DNA of 28,284 nucleotides, taken from the NCBI GenBank assembly GCA_002381185.1, contig DFOA01000031.1, positions 192,892 to 221,175 of the forward strand, given 5' to 3'. The notes beneath the pieces were generated by a model, which saw only the letters and a program-made list of their open reading frames with translations, was not told where the DNA came from and searched no databases. The first letter of the stretch is position 1. Every line of letters begins with the position of its first letter. Below are positions 17,154 through 24,137 of this stretch, in pieces. The position numbers and the translations under genes are program-made. The stretch comes from Firmicutes bacterium UBA3553. GTDB lineage: Bacteria > Bacillota > Clostridia > Tissierellales > Sedimentibacteraceae.

Positions 17154-17181
17154 TAGACGTATTAATTAGGAAATAGTTCCA
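17154..17181 (-). promoter_or_regulatory. ECF-type sigma promoter of the DUF6054/PstS-like/lipoprotein operon
   Basis: TGGAAC (17181-17176), 16-bp spacer, CGTCTA (17159-17154) on the minus strand, matching the GGAAC / CGTC pattern of many ECF sigma factors. Predicted start near 17148, about 22 nt before the ATG. An overlapping sigma-A reading (TTGAAC with a poor -10) is weaker. Confidence 0.55.
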
Positions 17182-17195
17182 GTTTGTTCAATTAT

Positions 17196-17225
17196 AAAAA
17201 AAGACTATAAGAAATTTATAGTCTT
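17196..17225 (-). terminator. Terminator after the GNAT gene at 17236
   Basis: Perfect 10-bp stem (17201-17210 with 17216-17225, loop of 5) followed on the minus strand by a T-run, 11 bp past the stop. It insulates the operon downstream. Confidence 0.88.
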
Positions 17226-17235
17226 AAATTAAACT

Positions 17236-17778
17236 TTAATTTATAAGCATTCCCATCGCTAATGAGTCATAGAATTCACTGTTAATCAATAAATCTCTTT
17301 TAATTACGCCTTCTTCTGTAAATCCAAGCTTTTTATATAAATTGATTCCCCTCGTGTTGTCTATTCTGGTTCTTAAATTGATTTTTTTTATTACTCCTGA
17401 ATTCTTACTCCAATCAATTAAAAATCTAATTAACTCTTCACCTATACCATTACCCCAATATTCCTTTAAAACACTTATGCCGAATTCTCCTGTATGGGCA
17501 GTTCGTTCTCTGGGGCCGCCTATAAAATTTAAATTTCCAACTACCCTTCCGTTAATCTCAGCCAAAATAGACAAAGCATTATTCTTTTTAAGGGTGTTTT
17601 CTATAAATTCTTCTTCCTGTTCAACAGTCATATGAAACTGGCCCGGACCAAAGGTCAAAAAATCTGATTCTCCTCCTATCATATTAAGATATACTATAAG
17701 TGCCTTGGCATCTGATTTTTTTGTTTGCCTTATTATAATTTTCTCACCTTTTGCGGTAATTTCCCTTAATTCATTCAT
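17236..17778 (-). CDS. GNAT-family N-acetyltransferase
   Basis: 180-residue acetyltransferase with acetyl-CoA loop YWGNGIGEELIRFLI and the downstream LRTRIDNTRGINLYKKLGFTEEGV segment. The TGEFGISVLKEYWG strand resembles the RimJ/RimL and spermidine-type GNAT branches. GAGGTG lies 6 nt before the ATG. It lies 21 bp after the Rid gene, so the two are probably cotranscribed, and a strong terminator follows. Substrate unknown. Confidence 0.88.
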   Translation of the reverse strand: MNELREITAKGEKIIIRQTKKSDAKALIVYLNMIGGESDFLTFGPGQFHMTVEQEEEFIENTLKKNNALSILAEINGRVVGNLNFIGGPRERTAHTGEFGISVLKEYWGNGIGEELIRFLIDWSKNSGVIKKINLRTRIDNTRGINLYKKLGFTEEGVIKRDLLINSEFYDSLAMGMLIN

Positions 17779-17799
17779 ATTGCACCTCTAAACTTTAAG

Positions 17800-18228
17800 T
17801 TATATTGTATCTATATGGTTATCCTGTTTGTCAACTGCTGCCACTGCCTCTATTTCTACCAATTGATTTTCATATCCTAACACAGTAACGCCTGATAATG
17901 TACTGGGGACATCATGTTCACCAAATTCTTCGCTTATTACACCCCACACCCTTACTAAATCCGATCTTTTTTGAGAGGCTACAATAATTCTGGTATACAC
18001 AATGTCATCTAATGCAGCACCGCTTTCTTTCAATGCTTCCTTTAAATTTTCTATACATAATCTTGCCTGTCCCTCATAATCATTTACTAATGTCACTTCT
18101 CCGTCTTTGTTGATAGGACATGAGCCTGCTAAAAATATTAAATCCATGCCATTCGGAATCTTTCCAGCATATGCATAGCTTACTTTTGCTAAATTTTCAG
18201 AACGTATCAATGAAATTTTTTTATTCAT
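17800..18228 (-). CDS. Rid (YjgF/UK114) superfamily protein lacking the RidA catalytic Arg
   Basis: 142-residue homotrimer-type protein. AYAYAGKIPNGMDLIFLAGSCPINKDG, the ENLKEALKESGAALDDIVYTRIIVA core and the C-terminal VEIEAVAAV place it in the family. Aligning back from IEAVA, the position of E. coli RidA Arg105 (PARS) is Thr here (PSTLS), so it is unlikely to be a classical enamine/imine deaminase and belongs with Rid subgroups of unknown activity. The ATG at 18228 is used: AAGGAA lies upstream and homology starts there, while longer in-frame starts would overlap the preceding gene. Next gene is a GNAT. Confidence 0.85.
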   Translation of the reverse strand: MNKKISLIRSENLAKVSYAYAGKIPNGMDLIFLAGSCPINKDGEVTLVNDYEGQARLCIENLKEALKESGAALDDIVYTRIIVASQKRSDLVRVWGVISEEFGEHDVPSTLSGVTVLGYENQLVEIEAVAAVDKQDNHIDTI

Positions 18229-18307
18229 AACTTTTTTCCTTCCAGTTAATTTTTTATTAATAATTGTAATATCATATTTTTGTCTAAATCTTGCATGACT
18301 GACATGA

Positions 18308-18616
18308 CTAATCAATTGCCTCTAAAGAAAAAACAACTGGTCTTGTTCCGTCAGTGCAGCAAAGTATCTGCATTCCATCCCGATTATTCCATGGAGTATT
18401 GGTTGCGCCGGCTGATAATGAACTGACTCCTTTGTAAATATCAATCCATGCCCACGGACAAAAATCTTTGGGCATTTCAGCACTGCCGTTATAAACAAAT
18501 ATTTCACCCACATTTAATAAAGGGCAGGGGCCGACCTCTTTCCCATCGGTTAAATACTTTTCCGCAAAATCTTCGTAGAATTCCTTTTTTAGCACAGTAA
18601 TTTTTACTTTTTTCAT
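18308..18616 (-). CDS. TIGR04076 family protein
   Basis: 102-residue soluble protein. The pattern MKKVKITVLKKEFYEDFAE, then GPCPLLNVGEIFV, PKDFCPWAWIDIYKGV, and the final QILCCTDGTRPVVFSLE, matches the uncharacterised TIGR04076 family. Conserved Cys (GPCP, DFCPWAW, LCC) and Trp residues could form a metal or substrate site. The ATG at 18616 has GGAGG 4 nt upstream, which excludes a longer frame. It sits 51 bp after the double GNAT gene and 79 bp before the Rid gene. Function unknown. Confidence 0.8.
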   Translation of the reverse strand: MKKVKITVLKKEFYEDFAEKYLTDGKEVGPCPLLNVGEIFVYNGSAEMPKDFCPWAWIDIYKGVSSLSAGATNTPWNNRDGMQILCCTDGTRPVVFSLEAID

Positions 18617-18667
18617 TTTTCCTCCAAAAAACCATACCATTATGGCTGTTTCTAACGTTGTTTGTCT

Positions 18668-19519
18668 TTATAAATTTAACACCATTTCATATTGTCCGAC
18701 AGAATCTTCAAATCCTAAATCATGCAAAAATTCAAGCATAGACTTGCATTGATCATCAACATTAAGTATGCTTATTTTATTTGACTCTGTAGAATTTATC
18801 AAATCCGAAATAATACTACCGGCAATTCCTTTGCGCCTGTAATTCTTATCTACTGCTATTTGGGCAATATCTCCCGTTTTTTTATCAATAACTCCATACC
18901 CGACAACCGCATTGTCAAGGCGTACAATAGAATAGCAGAGCGTATCGACGGCATTTATCGAATCCACAGAATTCTGCCATGAAGGCTTAAAGTCCCAGAA
19001 TTCAGTGGTTTTTTCCCAATCATTCAACTCTATTTTTTCAATATGCTCAACTTTATATTTTGTATCGGGAATATGGTTGCTTTTATCTAATTTAAAACAT
19101 TTAAATTCTCGTATAATTTTAAATCCTGATTTTTTATAGAGTTCAAATGCTGCAGTGTTTGACTTTATAACTTCCAGCAAGTATTGCTTAACTTCAGCTT
19201 CTTTTAACATCTCCTTGATATTTTGAATCAAATTGCCCGTTATGCCCTGTTTTCTATACTTGCCTATAACTCCTGTTCCTACATCATAAGCAGTAAGTTT
19301 TCCGTTCCAGTTTCTAAGTCCATTTAAAACAAAGCCGACCAACTCTCCATTTTCAAATGCACCCATTGAAATTTGTGAATTATATCCTCTTCTTAAAAGC
19401 ATATTCCGGAACTTCCAAAGAGGCAAGTCTATTTTAACCTGGTAATCAGAAAATGCGTTTACAAATGTTTTATGTAATGCTTCAATATCGGTATTTTCTA
19501 ATAAACTGTAATTGATCAT
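18668..19519 (-). CDS. Two-domain GNAT acetyltransferase
   Basis: 283 residues with two GNAT folds. The first (1-145) has VIGKYRKQGITGNLI and LLEVIKSNTAAFELYKKSGF, a full acetyl-CoA loop. The second (about 160-283) has IAQIAVDKNYRRKGIAGSII, also a good loop, ending SMLEFLHDLGFED. Often only one domain of such proteins is active; here both loops look intact. AAGGGGG lies about 11 nt before the ATG. It lies 38 bp after another GNAT gene. Substrate unknown. Confidence 0.87.
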   Translation of the reverse strand: MINYSLLENTDIEALHKTFVNAFSDYQVKIDLPLWKFRNMLLRRGYNSQISMGAFENGELVGFVLNGLRNWNGKLTAYDVGTGVIGKYRKQGITGNLIQNIKEMLKEAEVKQYLLEVIKSNTAAFELYKKSGFKIIREFKCFKLDKSNHIPDTKYKVEHIEKIELNDWEKTTEFWDFKPSWQNSVDSINAVDTLCYSIVRLDNAVVGYGVIDKKTGDIAQIAVDKNYRRKGIAGSIISDLINSTESNKISILNVDDQCKSMLEFLHDLGFEDSVGQYEMVLNL

Positions 19520-19557
19520 TTTTCAATTTCCCCCTTATTATATTTTTGATCATAATT

Positions 19558-20319
19558 TTACATGCACCACTCCGGCAGTGAACCTTTCACAGCCCACCAT
19601 GATTTAAATGTTTCGCCGGAGAATCCCAGCTTCCTGTAAACGCTTGCTGCTTCGGAGTTATGTGTGTGCAGATATATCAATGAACCCATGTAGTATGTTA
19701 TAACCGCATTTATAACTGCCATTCCATAGCCCTGGCGTCTATTTGACGGTGTGGTATAGACGTTTGATATATAGACTGTATTGTTGTATTTTTCAGCCAA
19801 TGCCATGCTGACAGGGCGTCTTAGTTCATCATAAGCAAAAAACATATTATTTCCGGCAGCAATTTGTTTATTTAGCAGTTTGATGCCATATGTTTCGCCG
19901 TCATCTTGTTCTATGGCCAGATTATATTCCTGTCCTTCCAGTGCATGGCTGAACGTTTTAATTTCGCATTCTTTAATTTTGTTGTTAATTGCATCATTAA
20001 TATCTAAAACCATTAAATCTATATCAAATTCCCTTATTGAATAACCATATTTTTCATAATAAGGTCTTAAAACATCTAATTTCAAAGAACCTTGACGGTA
20101 AAAAATTTTAGGAATTATACTTTTTGAATTATAGTATTCTTCTATTTCTTTAATGATGTCATCAATATTTTCATTTTTATCAATAACGGCGTAATTGGAT
20201 GTGTAGCTTTCTTTATTATCCATATCGCTGAACATCCTTCCCCATGATGTGAGCTGATAATCCAAATACTTCATGGGACTGTTTTTTTCTAATTGAACAA
20301 TTTGTTCTGAAATTTCCAT
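19558..20319 (-). CDS. GNAT-family acetyltransferase with N-terminal extension
   Basis: 253 residues. The C-terminal half is a GNAT domain: VYISNVYTTPSNRRQGYGMAV gives the acetyl-CoA loop and YLHTHNSEAASVYRKLGFSG the following helix. The N-terminal 120 residues are degenerate and may be a second, inactive GNAT-like fold. GGAGG lies 5 nt before the ATG. A candidate sigma-A promoter is at 20397-20425. It probably starts a run with the double GNAT gene. Substrate unknown. Confidence 0.82.
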   Translation of the reverse strand: MEISEQIVQLEKNSPMKYLDYQLTSWGRMFSDMDNKESYTSNYAVIDKNENIDDIIKEIEEYYNSKSIIPKIFYRQGSLKLDVLRPYYEKYGYSIREFDIDLMVLDINDAINNKIKECEIKTFSHALEGQEYNLAIEQDDGETYGIKLLNKQIAAGNNMFFAYDELRRPVSMALAEKYNNTVYISNVYTTPSNRRQGYGMAVINAVITYYMGSLIYLHTHNSEAASVYRKLGFSGETFKSWWAVKGSLPEWCM

Positions 20320-20396
20320 ATAGCCTCCGCTGATATTTTAATGTGTCATAAGATAATATCTATCACAATAATAATGTTAATAATTTCCTAAAATTA

Positions 20397-20425
20397 ATAT
20401 TATCATATTATAATAAATGCATCAA
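20397..20425 (-). promoter_or_regulatory. Candidate promoter of the GNAT run
   Basis: TTGATG (20425-20420) and TAATAT (20402-20397) with a 17-bp spacer. The 15-mer just over the -35, CAAGAAATAGTTTTC on the plus strand (20423-20437), recurs at the -35 of the Fe-S gene. Confidence 0.4.
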
Positions 20426-20507
20426 GAAATAGTTTTCATGGTCATGTTATATATGATCGAGTGTTGTTATATAGAATGATTAATGTTTGAAATTTCTATT
20501 GATGCAT

Positions 20508-20521
20508 AACATTCGAATGTT
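20508..20521. repeat. 14-bp perfect palindrome downstream of the methyltransferase
   Basis: AACATTCGAATGTT, 8 bp past the methyltransferase stop. It could fold but has no T-run, so it is not a clear terminator; an operator is possible. Confidence 0.35.
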
Positions 20522-20529
20522 GCGAATTA

Positions 20530-21306
20530 TTACTTCTTAGTCATATATAATCTTACTTCCTGCGGAACAATTATTTTACCATTCTTGCTATTTATATAAT
20601 CTGCAACAGTTTCTAATATAGATTTCTTCTTATAATTATCTAAATCATGAAAATCAGAGAAAGAATTGATTAATTTTAAGTATCTTTCAGTAGTATATTC
20701 ATCATCCCACCTGTATATCTTTGAAACCGGTCTGTCAAATAAATTATTGGTTTGTATTTCTAAGAATCTAAGATTATGTAAATCTTCTGCTTCTTCTAAA
20801 GTTAAATAGTCATCAAACTCAGGAGCAAGCTTTCGGCATATATTTCTTATTTCAATTTGCATCTCGGTTTTTGGCTCGACTACAGATGACATATGCCAGA
20901 AAACAGCCATTACCCCACCTTTTTTTAACAAATTATAGGCTTTAGGATATCCTACCTCCGGCTTAATCCAATGAAAAGCAGTAGCCGAAAAAATTAAGTC
21001 GTAGTCTTCCTTTAAACCATCATATTCTTCAAAGGAAGAACAAATAGAATTGAAATTTTTATACTCCGAATACTTTTCTAATAAATACTGCACTTGTTTT
21101 TCTTCTATCTCTAACCCAGTAATGGAATATAGATTTTTTACAAAATAATCTGTAGCTTGCCCAGGACCTGAACCTATTTCCAATACCCTTGCATTATTTT
21201 TTAATACTGAAAAATTTACGATATCATTAAACAATTCAATCGGATATCCAGGGCGAGCTATTTCATAGTCTGATATTATGTCTTTAAAAACATGGTTATT
21301 TCCCAT
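20530..21306 (-). CDS. Class I SAM-dependent methyltransferase
   Basis: 258-residue soluble enzyme. Motif I VLEIGSGPGQATDYF binds SAM, the acidic strand is ITGLEIEEKQ, and YDLIFSATAFHWIKPE with LLKKGGVMAVFW are the later motifs; the SATAFHWI form is common in methyltransferases of small molecules near UbiE/BioC. GGAGG lies about 10 nt before the ATG. It has a fairly long leader and a weak candidate promoter at 21430-21458. The substrate cannot be told. Its place beside several GNAT genes suits a modification or resistance role, but that is guesswork. Confidence 0.88.
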   Translation of the reverse strand: MGNNHVFKDIISDYEIARPGYPIELFNDIVNFSVLKNNARVLEIGSGPGQATDYFVKNLYSITGLEIEEKQVQYLLEKYSEYKNFNSICSSFEEYDGLKEDYDLIFSATAFHWIKPEVGYPKAYNLLKKGGVMAVFWHMSSVVEPKTEMQIEIRNICRKLAPEFDDYLTLEEAEDLHNLRFLEIQTNNLFDRPVSKIYRWDDEYTTERYLKLINSFSDFHDLDNYKKKSILETVADYINSKNGKIIVPQEVRLYMTKK

Positions 21307-21429
21307 TAATAAATTTCCTCCATCGTTAGCTTCATTTACATAGTTTTGATTTCAAAGTATAACCATTACTTCCATAAATGTTTCATAATTCTTGTTGCAT
21401 GGTATTCTACAATTCCAAAATACTATTTA

Positions 21430-21458
21430 ATTGTAACTTATTTACACCCAATTAGCAA
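21430..21458 (-). promoter_or_regulatory. Weak candidate promoter of the methyltransferase gene
   Basis: TTGCTA (21458-21453) and TACAAT (21435-21430), 17-bp spacer. The leader to the ATG would be over 100 nt, in which I see no structured element. Confidence 0.3.
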
Positions 21459-21490
21459 ATTTTAGTTAAATTCTTCATGAGACATGGCAT

Positions 21491-21512
21491 AAAAAAAGCA
21501 GATATTATCTGC
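21491..21512 (-). terminator. Terminator after the anti-sigma gene
   Basis: GCAGATA (21498-21504) mirrors TATCTGC (21506-21512); on the minus strand a run of seven T follows. It lies about 46 bp past the anti-sigma stop. Confidence 0.8.
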
Positions 21513-21557
21513 CGGAATATTACGATATATAAAGATTGTTCCCGCTGTTACAAGCAG

Positions 21558-22595
21558 CTATTTAATTAAAAAAATCGCTATCAGCAGGATACTTAATTCC
21601 ATTACAACATATATAGATATCCATATTTTCTCTTTCACTATATCAGTTAAAAAAAATGCCATTAATATTACCCCTAATTCCATTACAGCACACATAGATA
21701 TATAAATCATCCATAGATCCTCTTTAACTGCGCTGCTACTAATAGAATTGTCAGTATCTTCACGATTTCTGTAAATTTCGGTAATTTCAGTACCGTCAGC
21801 GTCATACATTGATGTTGCTATGAGATGAGGATTGTATAACTTATTTTGCATAGATTCATTAAAAAGTTTATCTATATATTCAGCACTATAAATTTCAATG
21901 AATTGTTGGTTTTTAACATTAAATTTAATTGATACTTTTACTTGATCCTTTGAAAAACCGTCGGGATTTGTATATGCATTGTAATCTAAGCCATAATATT
22001 TTATTTTATCCGAAAGGTTATATCCGCTCACAACAAGGTATCTTTTATTCTTGATTTCAATAGGAAAAACCTGTAAAACTGAGGAATAATCGGAGGTCTC
22101 AACTTCTGCGCTTATTATTCGGTATTTTTGATTGAGCCCTTTAGCAAAAATTGCAACTCCATTAACATTTGTTTTTGTTGAATCCTTAAATGCAGCAACA
22201 AGTTTACCATCAACTTCTTTTGTCTCAAGTACATATGCATTTATAGAAGGCTGAGATAAAAATTCTGTAATTCCTGACGAAAGAATATTTTTGTCATTTG
22301 AAAACTTATATTCAGTGACATATAACATATAAGAAAAGTTAAGTGCCAGTATAATGGCTATTACTGCTGCCAAAATTTTTGTTATTTTAAATTTTTTTAA
22401 AAATTTCATTTCAATAGCCGGTGCCTTCATGGTGCTGCTGCCTAAATCTGAATTCATTTGTTCGCATGCTTTTTTACACTCTTCGCATGTAGACATATGG
22501 TTTTCTATTGCTTGATTTGTTTCATCACTTGTGAGCTTTTCAATATAATTAGGAAGTATGTCCTGAACTATGCAGCATGGTAATTCTTTTTTCAT
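21558..22595 (-). CDS. Zinc-finger anti-sigma factor with three predicted membrane helices
   Basis: 345-residue membrane protein. The N-terminal cytoplasmic part has Cys7-Cys8 and the ZAS signature His33-x3-Cys37-x2-Cys40 (HMSTCEEC), the fold that clamps an ECF sigma factor. A first membrane helix is at about 73-93, then an extracytoplasmic region of about 200 residues, then two closely similar C-terminal helices (MCAVMELGVILMAFFL and YVVMELSILLIAIFL) that look duplicated. The ATG at 22595 with AAGGAGG upstream overlaps the sigma stop as ATGA, so the two are translationally coupled. The extracytoplasmic region is not recognised and would be the sensor part; release of the sigma factor on envelope stress is inferred. 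Confidence 0.85.
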   Translation of the reverse strand: MKKELPCCIVQDILPNYIEKLTSDETNQAIENHMSTCEECKKACEQMNSDLGSSTMKAPAIEMKFLKKFKITKILAAVIAIILALNFSYMLYVTEYKFSNDKNILSSGITEFLSQPSINAYVLETKEVDGKLVAAFKDSTKTNVNGVAIFAKGLNQKYRIISAEVETSDYSSVLQVFPIEIKNKRYLVVSGYNLSDKIKYYGLDYNAYTNPDGFSKDQVKVSIKFNVKNQQFIEIYSAEYIDKLFNESMQNKLYNPHLIATSMYDADGTEITEIYRNREDTDNSISSSAVKEDLWMIYISMCAVMELGVILMAFFLTDIVKEKIWISIYVVMELSILLIAIFLIK

Positions 22596-23080
22596 TCCTG
22601 TCCCTCCTTGGCTAATTTTTGTTTTACTCGATAAAAAGTAACGCGGGCCCAAGTTTCATTTTTATTTAATATTTCTCCGATTTCTTTAAAACTCAATTCC
22701 CCTGTAAACCGCAGGTACATAACTTCTCTTGTCTTTTCATCAAAGCCTTGCAATTTATGGAATAATTCCATTTTAGATTCGTTAGTCAATATTAAACTTT
22801 CAACTTGTTCTTTCAATTCAAGTCTGTCAGCTAGTTCATCAATTTGCTCGGAGGTGTTTCGCTTTCTTTTTTTGCATTCTTTATACCATAGGTGTTTTGC
22901 AATCTGACAAAGCCAGACTGAGACCTTGCAATCTCCTCTGAAATTATCATATGTCTTAATTGCCTGATAGAAGGTTTCTTGAGTCAATTCTTCAGATAAA
23001 TCTGCATCAAAAGTCAAGCAGAATAAATATTTGAAAACAGTTTGAAAATATTCCGTATATAGTTCATCCATATTCTGCAC
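22592..23080 (-). CDS. ECF RNA polymerase sigma factor
   Basis: 162-residue sigma-70 family protein with region 2 (about 9-72, LTQETFYQAIKTYDNFRGDCKVSVWL) and region 4 (about 105-158, REVMYLRFTGELSFKEIGEILNKNETWARVTFYRVKQKL). No region 1 or 3, as expected for ECF factors. The start is GTG at 23080, because AGGAGGC lies 6 nt upstream; the next ATG would be 15-16 nt from it. It is coupled to its anti-sigma gene by an ATGA overlap. Its target is unknown; the ECF-like promoter at 17154-17181 is one candidate, although no matching copy is obvious upstream of this gene. Confidence 0.92.
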   Translation of the reverse strand: MQNMDELYTEYFQTVFKYLFCLTFDADLSEELTQETFYQAIKTYDNFRGDCKVSVWLCQIAKHLWYKECKKRKRNTSEQIDELADRLELKEQVESLILTNESKMELFHKLQGFDEKTREVMYLRFTGELSFKEIGEILNKNETWARVTFYRVKQKLAKEGQE

Positions 23081-23086
23081 TTGATC

Positions 23087-23093
23087 GCCTCCT
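23087..23093 (-). promoter_or_regulatory. Ribosome binding site that fixes the GTG start of the sigma gene
   Basis: AGGAGGC on the minus strand ends 6 nt before GTG at 23080, the best spacing available. Confidence 0.75.
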
Positions 23094-23194
23094 ATTAATA
23101 AGTACTCTTATAAAATGATTCGTTACAAAAAAATGTAAAAAAATATAACACCCAGCTTTTCCCAACTAATGGTATCATATTTTTTTAACTCAAT

Positions 23195-23219
23195 CAAGAA
23201 AACAGAGAATGTTTTCCTG
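23195..23219. other. Intergenic hairpin between the Fe-S gene and the sigma gene
   Basis: A 10-bp stem with one G-U (or mismatch, by strand) around loop GAGAA, CAAGAAAACA with TGTTTTCCTG. No T-run on the minus strand, so it is a poor terminator despite lying about 20 bp past the Fe-S gene stop. Confidence 0.35.
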
Positions 23220-23237
23220 GCTTTAATTTAATTTCTT

Positions 23238-24038
23238 TTATAATAAAATCTTTTTAGTATTTCCAGGGTTTCCATGAGAACAGGGTACATCAACCAGGCA
23301 TTTTCCGCATGCATCGGTAAAACCTTCAATATCTGAGTGAAGTTTGTCGTTGAAAAGGCACATTTCATAGCATTTAAATCTATCAAAGCTATCTGCTTTC
23401 AAAGCATCATTCACACATTTTTCAACGCATTTCTTGCATATATTTTTATGCTTGTACAAACAATTTTCTTTATCAATTCTTTTAGTTGGCTCAATTTTCC
23501 CATCTGTTATAAAGCTGCCGAATCTTCCGCAGCATCCTTTCTCGGTTATGAGCATATTGTTCAGCCCGAAGGTTCCTAATCCTGCAACATATGCAACATG
23601 TCTGTGAGACCAATCACTAATTAATTTTTTCTCGTCAAAATTATGGGTCGCAGGAGTAATTACCGCCTTGTACCCTAACTTTTCTAATTCATCTTTTATA
23701 TATGTATTTAAATCTGATATGATCTGATTTGTTTCTAAATATGCCCTTGCCCATTCCTTTGAACACTCCCTTCCTCCTATATTGCTTTTAATTATTGATT
23801 CGTGAAAAGGAATAAAATATGCAACCACTGTTTGAGCTTCCTCTAAGCTATCTTTTGGAAGGGCATGTGAAGAACTGACCACATCTTTAAGTTTGTAAAA
23901 CATCTCATCATTTGCATCTGCATAGGCAATAAGAGGTTCCTCCCATTTAGTTTGAACATTTTTAATTTCTGAATAATTAGCTACATATTGCTTTATAATC
24001 TTTTCAATTTTATTTTTCAATTTATCTCCATAACACAT
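23238..24038 (-). CDS. QueG-like protein with double 4Fe-4S cluster domain
   Basis: 266-residue cytosolic protein. AYVAGLGTFGLNNMLIT with GCCGRFGSFI resembles the cobalamin-binding region of epoxyqueuosine reductase (AGLGWIGKN and GS), and the C-terminal third has two cysteine groups: 193, 201, 204, 208 and 223, 227, 244, 247, 253, enough for two [4Fe-4S] clusters. It is shorter than QueG and lacks the HEAT repeats, and Asp142 cannot be aligned with certainty to the QueG catalytic Asp. So it is a relative, not a safe QueG. An AGGGGG box lies upstream of the ATG at 24038; a TTG a few codons later with GGAG is a rival start. Substrate unknown. Confidence 0.75.
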   Translation of the reverse strand: MCYGDKLKNKIEKIIKQYVANYSEIKNVQTKWEEPLIAYADANDEMFYKLKDVVSSSHALPKDSLEEAQTVVAYFIPFHESIIKSNIGGRECSKEWARAYLETNQIISDLNTYIKDELEKLGYKAVITPATHNFDEKKLISDWSHRHVAYVAGLGTFGLNNMLITEKGCCGRFGSFITDGKIEPTKRIDKENCLYKHKNICKKCVEKCVNDALKADSFDRFKCYEMCLFNDKLHSDIEGFTDACGKCLVDVPCSHGNPGNTKKILL

Positions 24039-24078
24039 GACCTATACCCCCTATTATTTAAACAAACTGTATAAAATA

Positions 24079-24107
24079 ATTGTAACACTTCATTTTATTT
24101 ATAACAA
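24079..24107 (-). promoter_or_regulatory. Candidate promoter of the Fe-S protein gene
   Basis: TTGTTA (24107-24102) and TACAAT (24084-24079), 17-bp spacer, start near 24072, 34 nt before the ATG. The 15-mer CAAGAAATAGTTTTC (24105-24119, plus strand) overlaps the -35 and repeats at 20423-20437. Confidence 0.5.
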
Positions 24108-24137
24108 GAAATAGTTTTCCTGCAATGATATAGCCTC

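Noticed and set aside
23100..23127. TGTAAC-N16-GTACTT as an autoregulatory ECF promoter of the sigma gene
   Set aside because: The -10 is a poor match and the predicted start would fall almost on the Shine-Dalgarno box of the gene.
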